Positions 17,583 through 25,928 of a DNA stretch of 34,169 nt are shown piece by piece. Both the position numbers and the translations under genes were made by a program. The notes beneath the pieces are model-generated. The model had not been told where the DNA came from and made no database searches. It saw only the letters and a program-made list of their open reading frames with translations. How positions within the stretch are numbered: position 1 is the first letter of the stretch; every line of letters starts with the position of its first letter. The stretch is from Candidatus Thermoflexus japonica (GTDB lineage Bacteria; Chloroflexota; Anaerolineae; Thermoflexales; Thermoflexaceae): the NCBI GenBank assembly GCA_002898735.1, contig BEHY01000028.1, positions 1 to 34,169 of the forward strand. Reading direction: 5' to 3'.

Positions 17583-18384
17583 TCTGATCCGCCGGGATCG
17601 CATGCCGCATATCTGGTGCCCGGGGTGTGGCATCGGGATCGTGATGCGCTGCTACGCCCAGGCCATCCTGGAGTCGGGCATCCCGGTGGAACGCCATGTG
17701 GTGGTCTCGGGCATTGGTTGCACCGCCCGCGTCCCCGGCTATATGAACCTGGATTCATACCACGCCACCCATGGGCGTCCGATCCCCTTCGCCATCGGTA
17801 TAAAGCTGGTGAAGCCGGAGCTGACGGTGACGGTGTTCAGTGGGGATGGGGATCTGGCCGCGATCGGCGGGAACCACCTCATCCATGCCGCGCGGCGCAA
17901 TGTGGACATCAAGGTGATCTGCATCAATAACTTCAACTACGGCATGACCGGCGGGCAGGTGGGCCCCACCACGCCGTTGGGCGCCCGGACCACCACCACT
18001 CCTTACGGGAACCCGGAGCATCCTTTCAATCTCCCCTATCTTCTGGCGGCCGCCGGGGCGGTGTTCGTATCCCGATGGACCACCCTCCATGTCCGCCAGA
18101 TCAAGCAGGACATCCTGTATTCCTTCCGGAAACCGGGGTTCACGTTCATCGAGGTCCTCGCCCCATGCCCGGTGGGCTTCGGAAGGCCGAACGATATCGA
18201 GGATGGGGTGGAGGAGATGCGGATCTATCGCCGCCGCAGCCAGCTGGTTTACCGGGTCCCGGAGGAGGTCCCCTGGGAGGCCCTGGAGGTGGATCTCCGG
18301 GAAGAGCGCCCGATCTACGTGGGGCGGTTCGTGGATCGCGAGCGAGAGGTCTTCCAGCCGATACGTCTGACATCGAAGGGCTGA
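17542..18384 (+). CDS. korB: 2-oxoacid:ferredoxin oxidoreductase, beta (TPP-binding) subunit
   Basis: 280 residues. The TPP/Mg motif runs from GDGD (101-104) to NNFNYGMTGGQ (129-139), as in all POR/KOR beta subunits. The N-terminal WCPGCG (25-30) and a conserved Cys60 (SGIGC) supply ligands for the proximal [4Fe-4S] cluster, with a further Cys (APCPVGFGR, about 212) near the C-terminal part. GGGAGG lies upstream of the start inside the end of korA. It works in the cytoplasm with the other Kor subunits. Confidence 0.94.
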   Translation: MAHALVAEKHPLDDLIRRDRMPHIWCPGCGIGIVMRCYAQAILESGIPVERHVVVSGIGCTARVPGYMNLDSYHATHGRPIPFAIGIKLVKPELTVTVFSGDGDLAAIGGNHLIHAARRNVDIKVICINNFNYGMTGGQVGPTTPLGARTTTTPYGNPEHPFNLPYLLAAAGAVFVSRWTTLHVRQIKQDILYSFRKPGFTFIEVLAPCPVGFGRPNDIEDGVEEMRIYRRRSQLVYRVPEEVPWEALEVDLREERPIYVGRFVDREREVFQPIRLTSKG

Positions 18385-18423
18385 GCAAGCGCGTGGATGG
18401 CGCGGCCTGAACGGGAGGATCCG

Positions 18424-18981
18424 ATGCGGAAAGAGATCCGGATCGCCGGTTTCGGGGGGCAGGGGGTGGTGCTGGCAGGCTACATCCTCGGCAAGGCCTT
18501 CGCGGTCTATGAGGGCCTGGAGGCTGTGATGACCCAGTCCTATGGCCCGGAGGCCCGGGGAGGCTCCTCCAGCTCCAACGTGGTGGTCTCCGATGAGCCC
18601 ATCGATTACCCCTTCGTCCTGGAGCCCGACGTTCTGATCCTCCTCTCCCAGGAAGCTTATACGCGGTTCCGCCCGACGGCGAAGCCGGATGCCCTGATCA
18701 TCATTGAGGAAGATCTGGTCCAGCCGTGGCCGGAGGATCGACCCTTGCGGATCCCGGCCACCCGGCTGGCGGAGGAACTGGGGCGGCGCATCGTGGCCAA
18801 TATGGTGATCCTGGGGTTCTTCACAGCTGTCTCCGGGCTGGTGAAGCGGGAGTCTGTGGAGAAGGCGATCGAAACGACCCTGGCCCCCCGGCTGGTGCCG
18901 TTGAACCGGAGGGCTTTCGCGACCGGCTACGAGTATGCGCAAAGCCTCGCGGTAGCTTCCTATCGGAGCCCATCGGCATAA
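18424..18981 (+). CDS. korC: 2-oxoacid:ferredoxin oxidoreductase, gamma subunit
   Basis: 185 residues from the ATG at 18424, chosen because GGGAGG lies five bases upstream; the in-frame ATG at 18397 has no such site. The gamma-domain signature is clear: IRIAGFGGQGVVLAGYILG at the start, TQSYGPEARGGSSSSNVVVS (about 38-57) and ILLSQEAY. This subunit closes the active site and contacts CoA. It completes a four-subunit enzyme. The next gene, hdrA, begins 41 nt downstream. Confidence 0.93.
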   Translation: MRKEIRIAGFGGQGVVLAGYILGKAFAVYEGLEAVMTQSYGPEARGGSSSSNVVVSDEPIDYPFVLEPDVLILLSQEAYTRFRPTAKPDALIIIEEDLVQPWPEDRPLRIPATRLAEELGRRIVANMVILGFFTAVSGLVKRESVEKAIETTLAPRLVPLNRRAFATGYEYAQSLAVASYRSPSA

Positions 18982-19022
18982 GTGCCTGACCTGATGGAAG
19001 AACCGGCAGGGGAGCGAAGGCG

Positions 19023-22000
19023 ATGAGCGATTCGGTCCTCGTCATCGGCGGAGGGATCGCGGGGATCCAGGCGGCGCTGGATCTGGCCAACGCGGGCGCG
19101 CGGGTGGTGCTGGTGGAGCGGGAACCCACCATCGGCGGGAAAATGGCGATCCTGGATAAAAACTTCCCCACCCTGGATTGCTCCATCTGCATTGAGGCCC
19201 CCAAGATGTCTGAGGTGGGTCTCCACCCCAACATCGAGGTGCTCACTCTTGCGGAGGTGGAACGGGTGGAGGGCCACGCCGGGGATTTCCAGGTAACCAT
19301 CCGCCAGCGGGCCCGCTTTGTGACCGACCAGTGCACCCGCTGTGGGGAGTGCGTGAACGTCTGCCCGGTGGTCCTCCCGAACGAGTTCGATGCCGGGATG
19401 GCGGCCCGCAAGGCGATCTATACGCCGATCCCTCAATCGGTTCCCGGCGCCTATGTCATCGACATCGAGCACTGTCTGAACGATCCGCCGCACTACCTGC
19501 CCTGCCATCGTTGTGTCAACGCCTGTCAGCCGGGGGCCATCGATTTCCTGATGCCCCGGGAGCGACGCCTGGTCCGCCGCGTGGGGGCGATCATCGTGGC
19601 CGTGGGGTATGAAACCATCGACCCGCGGCTGTTGCGGGAGTTCGGATACGGCACCCATCCCGATATCCTGACGGCCCTGGAGTTCGAGCGTTTGCTGACC
19701 TCCGCCGGCTCGACGGGCGGCGAGATCCTGCGCCCCTCGAACGGCGAGCATCCTCACAACATCCTGTTCGTTCTTTGTGTGGGTTCCCGGGATCGCCGGT
19801 TCTTCCGCCATTGTTCCCGTATCTGCTGTATGTATTCCATCAAGCATGCCTATCAGGCCATCGACCACGGAATCCCCCAGGTGACCGTCCTCTACATGGA
19901 TATCCGGGCGTATGGGAAGGGATTCGATGGCTTCTGGGCCCGGACCCTGGAGGCGGGCGCGCGGTTTGTCCGGGGGCGGCCGGCTCGCATCGGGCCGAAC
20001 GGGGATGGGCGGATTCGGGTGGTCTATGAGGATACCGAGCGTGGCGTTCGGGTCTCCGAGGATTATGATATGGTGGTCCTGGCCACGGCGGTCTCCCCGC
20101 CGGATGGCCTGGCCGAGCTGGCCCAGCGGCTGGGCATCGAGCTGGATGAGGACGGTTTCATCCGGGCGGTGGAGAGCGAGGGCGGTCTGGTGCGGACCAC
20201 GCGGCCGGGCATCTATGCGGCGGGCTGCGCCACCGGCCCCAAAGACATCCCGGACAGCGTCTCGGAGGGGAGCGGGGCGGCGGCCCTGGCGCTGGGCCAT
20301 CTCACCCGTCGTCACTGGCCGGAGCCCCCCAGGGTTGAGCCCATCCAGGACATCGAGACGCCGCGGGTGGGGGTGTTCGTGTGCCACTGCGGCAGCAACA
20401 TCGCCGGCGTGGTGGATGTGGAGCGGGTGGTGGAGTTCGCCAAAACGCTCCCCGATGTGGTCTACGCCACTCATCAGATGTTCTCCTGTGCGGGGAACAC
20501 CCAGAAGGAGATCGAGGAGACCATCCGCCGGGAACGGATCAACCGCGTGGTGGTGGCGGCGTGCTCGCCCCGGACCCATGAGGCGATCTTTCGGGGCGTG
20601 CTCCAGCGGGCAGGTCTGAACCCTTATCTGCTGGAGATGGCCAATATCCGCAACCTGGACTCCTGGGTGCATAAGGCGGATCGGGAGGCGGCCACCATCA
20701 AGGCGATGGACATGGTCTGGATGGCCGTGGAGAAGGCCCGTCGCCTGACGCCGGGAGAGCCCTCCCAGCTCCCCCTGACTCAGCGGGCGCTGGTGATCGG
20801 CGGGGGAATCGCCGGGATGACCGCGGCGGTCGCCCTGGCCCGTCAGGGATTTGAGACCCACCTGGTGGAGCGCAGCCACGAGCTCGGCGGATTGCTCAAC
20901 CAGCTGGACGAGCTCTCCCCCTCCGGCTTGAAGGCGCGGGAGCTGGTCGAGGCGAAGAAGCGGGAGCTGTTCCAGAGCGGGGTCCGGGTGCATCTGGGGA
21001 AGGAGATCGAAACGATCGGCGGGGTGGTGGGCAATTTCCAGGCGCGCCTCAGCGACGGCACCACTCTCCAGGTTGGGGCCATTGTGATGGCCACCGGGGC
21101 CGAGCCTTATCGGCCCACGGAGTTCGGTTACGGATCCCATCCGCGGGTCATCACCAACCTGGAGCTGGAGGCGATGCTCCAGCGCGGGGCGGTGGAGGCC
21201 GAGCGGATCACCTTCGTGAGTTGCGTGGGCTCCCGGCAGGGGAACATGGGGTGTTCTCGCTATTGCTGCGCCTCGATGATCGGCCAGGCCCTGCGGCTGC
21301 GGCGGATGGGCAAGAAGGTCCGGGTGCTTTACCGGGATATCCGCACCTACAGCCGAAACGCGGAGGAGCTCTACGAGCAGGCGATGCGGGAGGGCGTCCA
21401 GTTCTTCCGTTACGATCCGGATCGCCCACCTCAGGAGGCCATCACCTTCGAGGACGGCCATGTGATCTTCTACGATCATCTCCTGCAAAGCTATCTCCGC
21501 CTCCCGACGGATCTGCTGGTCCTGGTGGTTGGCCTGCGCCCGGCGGTGGATGGCCTGGCCGAACAGCTCCGGCTCTCCCGCAGTGAGGACGGCTTCCTGA
21601 TGGAGCTGCATCCCAAACTGGGCCCGGCGGAGACGGCCACCCAGGGCATCTATCTGGCGGGCACGGCCCAGGGCCCCAAAGATGTGCGGGAGGCGATCGC
21701 CCAGGGCCTGGCGGCCGCGGCCAAGGCAGGTGCCCTGCTGGCTCGGGGGGTGATCGAAAAGGAGCCGCTGACCGCGCGAGTGGATCTGGAGAAATGCATC
21801 GGCTGCATGCGCTGTGTGAAGGTCTGCCCCTTCAATGCCATTGAGCCCACCGGGCCGGTCAAGGTCGGGAAGGTGCGCATCCTCGAGGCCGCCTGCATGG
21901 GCTGCGGGACCTGCGCGGCGGAGTGCCCGACGGATGCGATCATCATGCCCTTCTTCACCAAAGAGCAGATCCTGGCCCAGATCGATGCGGCTCTGGCTGA

Positions 22001-22472
22001 GCGGCCCGAGGAGAAGTGCATCGTATTCACCTGTAACTGGTGCTCCTATGCCGGGGCCGATCTGGCCGGGATCGAGAAGCGACAGTATCCGCCTTCCTCC
22101 CGAATTATCCGGACGATGTGCTCCGGGCGGTTTGAGGAGGACTTCATCGCCCGTGCCTTTGAGAAAGGGGCGGGCGCGGTCCTGATCACCGGCTGCCGGT
22201 TGACGGAGACCGGTTCAGACTGCCATTACAACTACGCCAACCGGCAGACCTGGAAGCGGTTCCAGTACTGGCAGCGGAAGTTCGCACGAATGGGGATTGA
22301 GCCGGAGCGGTTGCAGCTGCGGTGGATCTCGGCGGCGGAGGGCAAGGAGTTCGCGGAGAAGCTTAAGGAAATGGACGAAGTGGTTCGCCGTTATGTTCGC
22401 AAGCTGCGTGGGGAAGCGGTCCCGGCCCCGGAGCGGGCGGTCGAGCCCGCAGAGACGGCAGGAGGCGAGTGA
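19023..22472 (+). CDS. hdrA: Double-module HdrA flavoprotein with C-terminal MvhD domain
   Basis: 1149 residues, well above the roughly 650 of classical HdrA, the flavin iron-sulfur subunit that bifurcates electrons in heterodisulfide reductases. Module 1 begins at once with the FAD motif GGGIAG (9-14), then the HdrA motif LDCSIC (Cys53, Cys56), a [4Fe-4S] set Cys104/107/110/114 and further Cys151/161/164/168. Module 2 starts near 450 with the HdrA N-terminal block VFVCHCGSNI and VVAACSPRTHE, has a second GGGIAG near 593, and two ferredoxin clusters (CIGCMRCVKVCP near 925, CMGCGTCAAECP near 958). From about 999 an MvhD-like [2Fe-2S] domain follows (FTCNWCSY, RTMCSGRF, GCRLTETGSDCHY). This resembles large HdrA/HdrL-type proteins of bacteria. 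The hdrBC-like gene overlaps its stop. Confidence 0.92.
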   Translation: MSDSVLVIGGGIAGIQAALDLANAGARVVLVEREPTIGGKMAILDKNFPTLDCSICIEAPKMSEVGLHPNIEVLTLAEVERVEGHAGDFQVTIRQRARFVTDQCTRCGECVNVCPVVLPNEFDAGMAARKAIYTPIPQSVPGAYVIDIEHCLNDPPHYLPCHRCVNACQPGAIDFLMPRERRLVRRVGAIIVAVGYETIDPRLLREFGYGTHPDILTALEFERLLTSAGSTGGEILRPSNGEHPHNILFVLCVGSRDRRFFRHCSRICCMYSIKHAYQAIDHGIPQVTVLYMDIRAYGKGFDGFWARTLEAGARFVRGRPARIGPNGDGRIRVVYEDTERGVRVSEDYDMVVLATAVSPPDGLAELAQRLGIELDEDGFIRAVESEGGLVRTTRPGIYAAGCATGPKDIPDSVSEGSGAAALALGHLTRRHWPEPPRVEPIQDIETPRVGVFVCHCGSNIAGVVDVERVVEFAKTLPDVVYATHQMFSCAGNTQKEIEETIRRERINRVVVAACSPRTHEAIFRGVLQRAGLNPYLLEMANIRNLDSWVHKADREAATIKAMDMVWMAVEKARRLTPGEPSQLPLTQRALVIGGGIAGMTAAVALARQGFETHLVERSHELGGLLNQLDELSPSGLKARELVEAKKRELFQSGVRVHLGKEIETIGGVVGNFQARLSDGTTLQVGAIVMATGAEPYRPTEFGYGSHPRVITNLELEAMLQRGAVEAERITFVSCVGSRQGNMGCSRYCCASMIGQALRLRRMGKKVRVLYRDIRTYSRNAEELYEQAMREGVQFFRYDPDRPPQEAITFEDGHVIFYDHLLQSYLRLPTDLLVLVVGLRPAVDGLAEQLRLSRSEDGFLMELHPKLGPAETATQGIYLAGTAQGPKDVREAIAQGLAAAAKAGALLARGVIEKEPLTARVDLEKCIGCMRCVKVCPFNAIEPTGPVKVGKVRILEAACMGCGTCAAECPTDAIIMPFFTKEQILAQIDAALAERPEEKCIVFTCNWCSYAGADLAGIEKRQYPPSSRIIRTMCSGRFEEDFIARAFEKGAGAVLITGCRLTETGSDCHYNYANRQTWKRFQYWQRKFARMGIEPERLQLRWISAAEGKEFAEKLKEMDEVVRRYVRKLRGEAVPAPERAVEPAETAGGE

Positions 22473-23626
22473 TGCAGGAGCCGATGGTCCTGACCCCTGA
22501 CGAAGCGTTGTGGGAGCGCCTGTTCCAGGAGACGCGGGGGGCAATGGCCCTTTGTTACCAGTGTGGGGTCTGCACGGCGGCTTGCCCCTGGGGCCTCGTC
22601 CGCCGCGAACCGTTCTCTGTCCGGACCATGATGCGTCGGGCTCAGGTGGGCCTCCTGGATGGCGATGAGAGCCTCTGGCTCTGCGCTGCCTGTGGCCAGT
22701 GCGAAGCCCTATGTCCCCGCGGCGTCCCGGTTTCCGAGGTGTTCCAGAGCCTGCGAGAGCGTGCCTGGGAGCAGCGCACGGTTCCCCGGGGTCTGTCCTC
22801 TGTCCTCTGGTCGGTTTACTGGAACAACAACCCCTGGTTCCAGCCTCCCTCTTACCGCAGCCGATGGGCTCGGGATCTGGAGGTCCCCCGCTTCGATCCG
22901 GAGCAGCATGAGATCCTCTATTATGTCGGCTGCACCTCCGTGTATGATCGGCGGGCCCAGAAGGTCGCCCGGGCCCTTGTGCAGCTTCTTCGCGCCGCCG
23001 GTGTCCGCTTCGGAACCCTGGGGAACGATGAGCCCTGTTGTGGGGAGGCGGTGAAGAGCCTCGGACATCGCCCGTATTTCTATGAGATCGCCCAGAACAA
23101 CGCGAAGCTCTTCGCCGATGCGGGGGTTCAGGAGCTGATCACCACCTCGCCCCATTGTTACGAAGCGTTCCAGAACCATTATCCGCGCTTCCAGGCCGGG
23201 TTCCGTCCTTATCACTACACCCAGTATCTGGCGCGGCTACTGGAGGAAGGCCGCCTGCGGTTTTCGCGGGAGGTCCGGCTTCGGGTGACCTATCACGATC
23301 CGTGCTATCTGGGCCGCCGGGGCGGCGAGTATGAAGCCCCACGGCGTGTCCTGGACGCCATCCCGGGGCTGGAGCGGGTGGAGATGGCCCACTTCGGCCC
23401 GGATGCCCTCTGCTGCGGAGGCGGCGGGGGACGGATGTGGCTGGAAACCCGGGTGGGGGAGCGCTTCGCCGACCTCCGGATCCAGGAGGCGCTGGAGACC
23501 GGGGCCCAGGTGCTCGTCACGGCATGTCCTTTCTGCATGGCCTGCCTGGAGGACAGCCTGAGGGGGATGGGCGTTGCGGGGCTTCGGGTTCTGGATGTGG
23601 CGGAGATCGCCGCCATGGCCGTGTAG
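22472..23626 (+). CDS. HdrD-like protein (HdrC-HdrB fusion) with one degenerate CCG motif
   Basis: 384 residues from the ATG at 22472, which overlaps the hdrA stop (TGATG) and has GGAGG six bases upstream. The N-terminal HdrC-like part holds two [4Fe-4S] motifs: Cys28/31/34/38 and Cys71/74/77/81. The HdrB-like part has two CCG domains. The second is complete, Cys278-x35-CysCys-x36-CysxxCys (DPC, LCCGG, ACPFC), as needed for the non-cubane cluster that reduces disulfides in HdrB. In the first (VGC, PCCGE, SPHC) the first Cys of the final CxxC is Ser226. Similar proteins (GlpC, GlcF, LutA, HdrD families) pass electrons to quinones or disulfides. It is probably a soluble partner of the HdrA-like protein. 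Confidence 0.9.
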   Translation: MQEPMVLTPDEALWERLFQETRGAMALCYQCGVCTAACPWGLVRREPFSVRTMMRRAQVGLLDGDESLWLCAACGQCEALCPRGVPVSEVFQSLRERAWEQRTVPRGLSSVLWSVYWNNNPWFQPPSYRSRWARDLEVPRFDPEQHEILYYVGCTSVYDRRAQKVARALVQLLRAAGVRFGTLGNDEPCCGEAVKSLGHRPYFYEIAQNNAKLFADAGVQELITTSPHCYEAFQNHYPRFQAGFRPYHYTQYLARLLEEGRLRFSREVRLRVTYHDPCYLGRRGGEYEAPRRVLDAIPGLERVEMAHFGPDALCCGGGGGRMWLETRVGERFADLRIQEALETGAQVLVTACPFCMACLEDSLRGMGVAGLRVLDVAEIAAMAV

Positions 23627-23741
23627 GGGGTGGTTGCCTCTCGTTCTGGAAGCTCTGGTGGCCGGCCTGGCCCCGCTATCCCGTCTTCCGGATTCAAAGT
23701 GCAACGGCGCGGGTCCTCATCTGTTTTCGGGGGAGCGACAG

Positions 23742-24761
23742 ATGGCAGCCTCGCTTTATGGTCCAGAGGAGGCGCAGTCGGCCTTCTGGATTTACCTGGA
23801 ACATGAGCAGAGGGCGCTGGAGCGGGTCTCGCTGGAGCTGCTCTCCAAGGCGCGGGCCCTGGCGGATGCCGCGGGCTGGCGGGTAGCCGGTTTGCTCCTG
23901 GGTCACAGGGTAGAACCCATGGTAGAGGACGCTTTCGCATGGGGCGCGGACGAGGTGTGGGTGGCGGATCATCCGCTGCTCGAGCCGTTCACCGTAGAGG
24001 CCCACACCGCCATCGCTTTCCAGGCGATCCTTCGGGGGCGTCCCAGCGTCTTCCTGTGTGGTGCCACCCCTAATGGGCGAGACCTGGCCGGGCGTCTGGC
24101 GGTTCGATTGCGGACCGGGCTGACGGCCGATTGCACAGACCTGCGATTGGATCTGGAGAAGGGGGGTGTGCTGATCGGGGAGGTCACCGGGTTCGGCGGA
24201 GGGATCGTGGCCCTGATCACGATGCCGAACCATCGCCCGCAGATGGCTACAGTGCGCCCGGGGGTTTTCCCGCTGGCGACCCCCCAACGCGGGCGAACCG
24301 GGGTGGTGATCCCCCTGGAGGTGGACCTGCATCCGGAGGCCCTTCGCACGCGCGTGGTCGAGCGGGTGGTTGGCCGGGGGGTGGATCTCACCCAGGCCCC
24401 GGTGCTGGTGGTCGGCGGGCGAGGGATCCACGGCCGGTTCGATTTGCTCCAGGAACTGGCCTCGTTACTGGGTGGAGAGGTGGGAGCGACCCGCCCGCCG
24501 GTGGATGAGGGCTGGATCGACCGGGAGCGTCAGGTGGGCCAGACGGGCGTGGTATGCCGGCCGAAGGTTGCCCTGGTGTGCGGGGCCAGCGGTGCCTTTC
24601 AGTTCGTGGTGGGAATCCAGAACGCGGGCACGGTGATCGCCATCAACACGGATCCGGAGGCGCCGATCTTCGAGTTCGCCGATTACGGCGTCGTGGGCGA
24701 TGCTCTCCAGGTGATCCCTGCCCTGATTGAGGCCCTGCGGGCGGAGCGGGTGATGGCCTGA
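23742..24761 (+). CDS. etfA: Electron transfer flavoprotein, alpha subunit
   Basis: 339 residues from the ATG at 23742 (GGGGGAG about seven bases upstream). The frame is open back to 23574, but that part overlaps the preceding gene and has no family resemblance. The N-terminal Rossmann-like domain is followed from about 225 by the conserved FAD domain: GGRGI, then RPPVDEGWIDRERQVGQTG, KVALVCGASGAFQFVVGIQNAG and INTDPEAPIFEFADYGVVGD, the classic EtfA/FixB signature. EtfAB heterodimers shuttle electrons between dehydrogenases and quinone reductases, and some bifurcate. It follows the HdrD-like gene by about 115 nt. The order alpha-then-beta is the reverse of the usual fixAB order. Confidence 0.94.
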   Translation: MAASLYGPEEAQSAFWIYLEHEQRALERVSLELLSKARALADAAGWRVAGLLLGHRVEPMVEDAFAWGADEVWVADHPLLEPFTVEAHTAIAFQAILRGRPSVFLCGATPNGRDLAGRLAVRLRTGLTADCTDLRLDLEKGGVLIGEVTGFGGGIVALITMPNHRPQMATVRPGVFPLATPQRGRTGVVIPLEVDLHPEALRTRVVERVVGRGVDLTQAPVLVVGGRGIHGRFDLLQELASLLGGEVGATRPPVDEGWIDRERQVGQTGVVCRPKVALVCGASGAFQFVVGIQNAGTVIAINTDPEAPIFEFADYGVVGDALQVIPALIEALRAERVMA

Positions 24762-24940
24762 CGGGAAGAGATCATGAGGCTGACCCGGGCGCGCAACGCT
24801 CGGTCCCGCTCCCCTCCGTAGCTCTATGGGCCACGAGGGGTGGGGAAAAGGGCAGGGACCCTCCAGCCTTTCCGGATTCAGGCCCGATGACAGGGGTTCT
24901 CGAAGGGGATGCAGAAGGCGGCCTTTCGGGGGAGGAAACG
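24762..24940. other. 179-nt gap between etfA and etfB
   Basis: Unusually long for two subunits of one dimer. I see no hairpin with a U-run and no convincing promoter. A 15-codon frame (24774-24821) with GGGAAGA upstream could be a leader peptide, but nothing else supports it. Confidence 0.4.
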
Positions 24941-25768
24941 ATGTGGCCGACAGGGATGAGCCCGGATGGGCGGGAATGGCACTTCGTCGTCTGCATGAAG
25001 GTGGTGCCCAAGCCGGAGGAGGTCCGGGTGGACCCGGAGACGCGGCGCCTGGATCGGGCGGGGGCCCGCTCGGAGATCAATCCGCCGGATATGAACGCCC
25101 TGGAGATGGCCCTTCAGCTGAAAGATCGTTTCGGTGGGCGGGTGTCGATCCTCTCGATGGGACCTCCGTTTTTCGAGCCCTACCTTCGGGTAGGCCTTGC
25201 GATGGGCGCCGATCACATCTATCTGCTCAGCGATCGGAAGTTCGGCGGGGCGGATACGCTGGCCACTACCTACACGCTGGCTCGAGGGATCCAGAAACTG
25301 GGCCCGGTGGATCTGGTGTTCTGTGGGGAGGAATCCTCCGATGGGGCGACGGGGCAGGTGCCGCCGGGCCTGGCGGAGTGGCTGGATTTCAGCCAGATCA
25401 CCCTGGTTACCCGCGTGGAGCTGGATCCCATGCGCCGGGTGGTGCGCGGGCGGCGGGAGCGCCCGGGCGGGTATGAGATCCTGGAAGTTCCGCTGCCTGC
25501 GGTTATCTCCGTCAAGACGGGTTGCAACGAGCCCCGCTTTATGGACTACCGGCTCAAGCCATGGGCTTTTGCCCCCGAGCGAGTGACCGTCTGGAGCGCG
25601 TCGGATCTCGAAGTCGATGAAACCTTCGTGGGAACAGCGGGGTCCCCGACCCAGGTCTCCGGGCTGGCCCAGGCGCCCTCCCGCGAGCGGAAACGCATCC
25701 GGCTGGAAGGCACCCCTGAGGAGATCGCCCGGGTGCTGGCGGAGCGCTTGCGGGAACTGCTTCGATGA
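24941..25768 (+). CDS. etfB: Electron transfer flavoprotein, beta subunit
   Basis: 275 residues from the ATG at 24941, preceded by GGGGGAGG at six bases. The EtfB/FixA pattern is clear: FVVCMKVVPKPEEVRVDPETRRLDR, INPPDMNALEMALQLKDRFGG, VDLVFCGEESSDGATGQVPPGLAEWL (the nucleotide-binding region) and PAVISVKTGCNEPR. It forms the heterodimer with EtfA. Whether the nucleotide it binds is AMP (ordinary Etf) or a second FAD (bifurcating Etf) cannot be decided by eye. It is the last gene of the cluster and is followed by a strong bidirectional terminator. Confidence 0.93.
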   Translation: MWPTGMSPDGREWHFVVCMKVVPKPEEVRVDPETRRLDRAGARSEINPPDMNALEMALQLKDRFGGRVSILSMGPPFFEPYLRVGLAMGADHIYLLSDRKFGGADTLATTYTLARGIQKLGPVDLVFCGEESSDGATGQVPPGLAEWLDFSQITLVTRVELDPMRRVVRGRRERPGGYEILEVPLPAVISVKTGCNEPRFMDYRLKPWAFAPERVTVWSASDLEVDETFVGTAGSPTQVSGLAQAPSRERKRIRLEGTPEEIARVLAERLRELLR

Positions 25769-25810
25769 TCCCCTCACAGGGATTCATTCCCCGAGCGTTT
25801 CTAAGGGAAG

Positions 25811-25843
25811 AAGGGGGTGGGCAGCGAGGCTGCCCACCCCCTT
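25811..25843. terminator. Bidirectional terminator between etfB and the DHOD-like gene
   Basis: AAGGGGGTGGGCAG (25811-25824) pairs perfectly with CTGCCCACCCCCTT (25830-25843) around a 5-nt loop, a 14-bp stem. It lies between convergent genes, 43 nt after the etfB stop, and can serve both. U-runs are short: TT on the plus strand, a pyrimidine-rich TTCTTCCCTT on the minus strand. Confidence 0.75.
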
Positions 25844-25928
25844 GAAGTGATGTCGTTGGCCTCCTCATGAGGGCCTGGGAGGCTATTCTGTCTTCCTGGC
25901 TCAGGCTCGACGGTGTAAGCCACGGATT

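Noticed and set aside
18960..21611. 883-codon open frame on the minus strand
   Set aside because: It runs antisense through hdrA. Its translation is rich in His, Pro, Arg and Gly without any domain, a usual effect of GC-rich codon bias.
24774..24821. 15-codon frame between etfA and etfB with GGGAAGA upstream
   Set aside because: Too short to separate from chance; no attenuator structure follows it.
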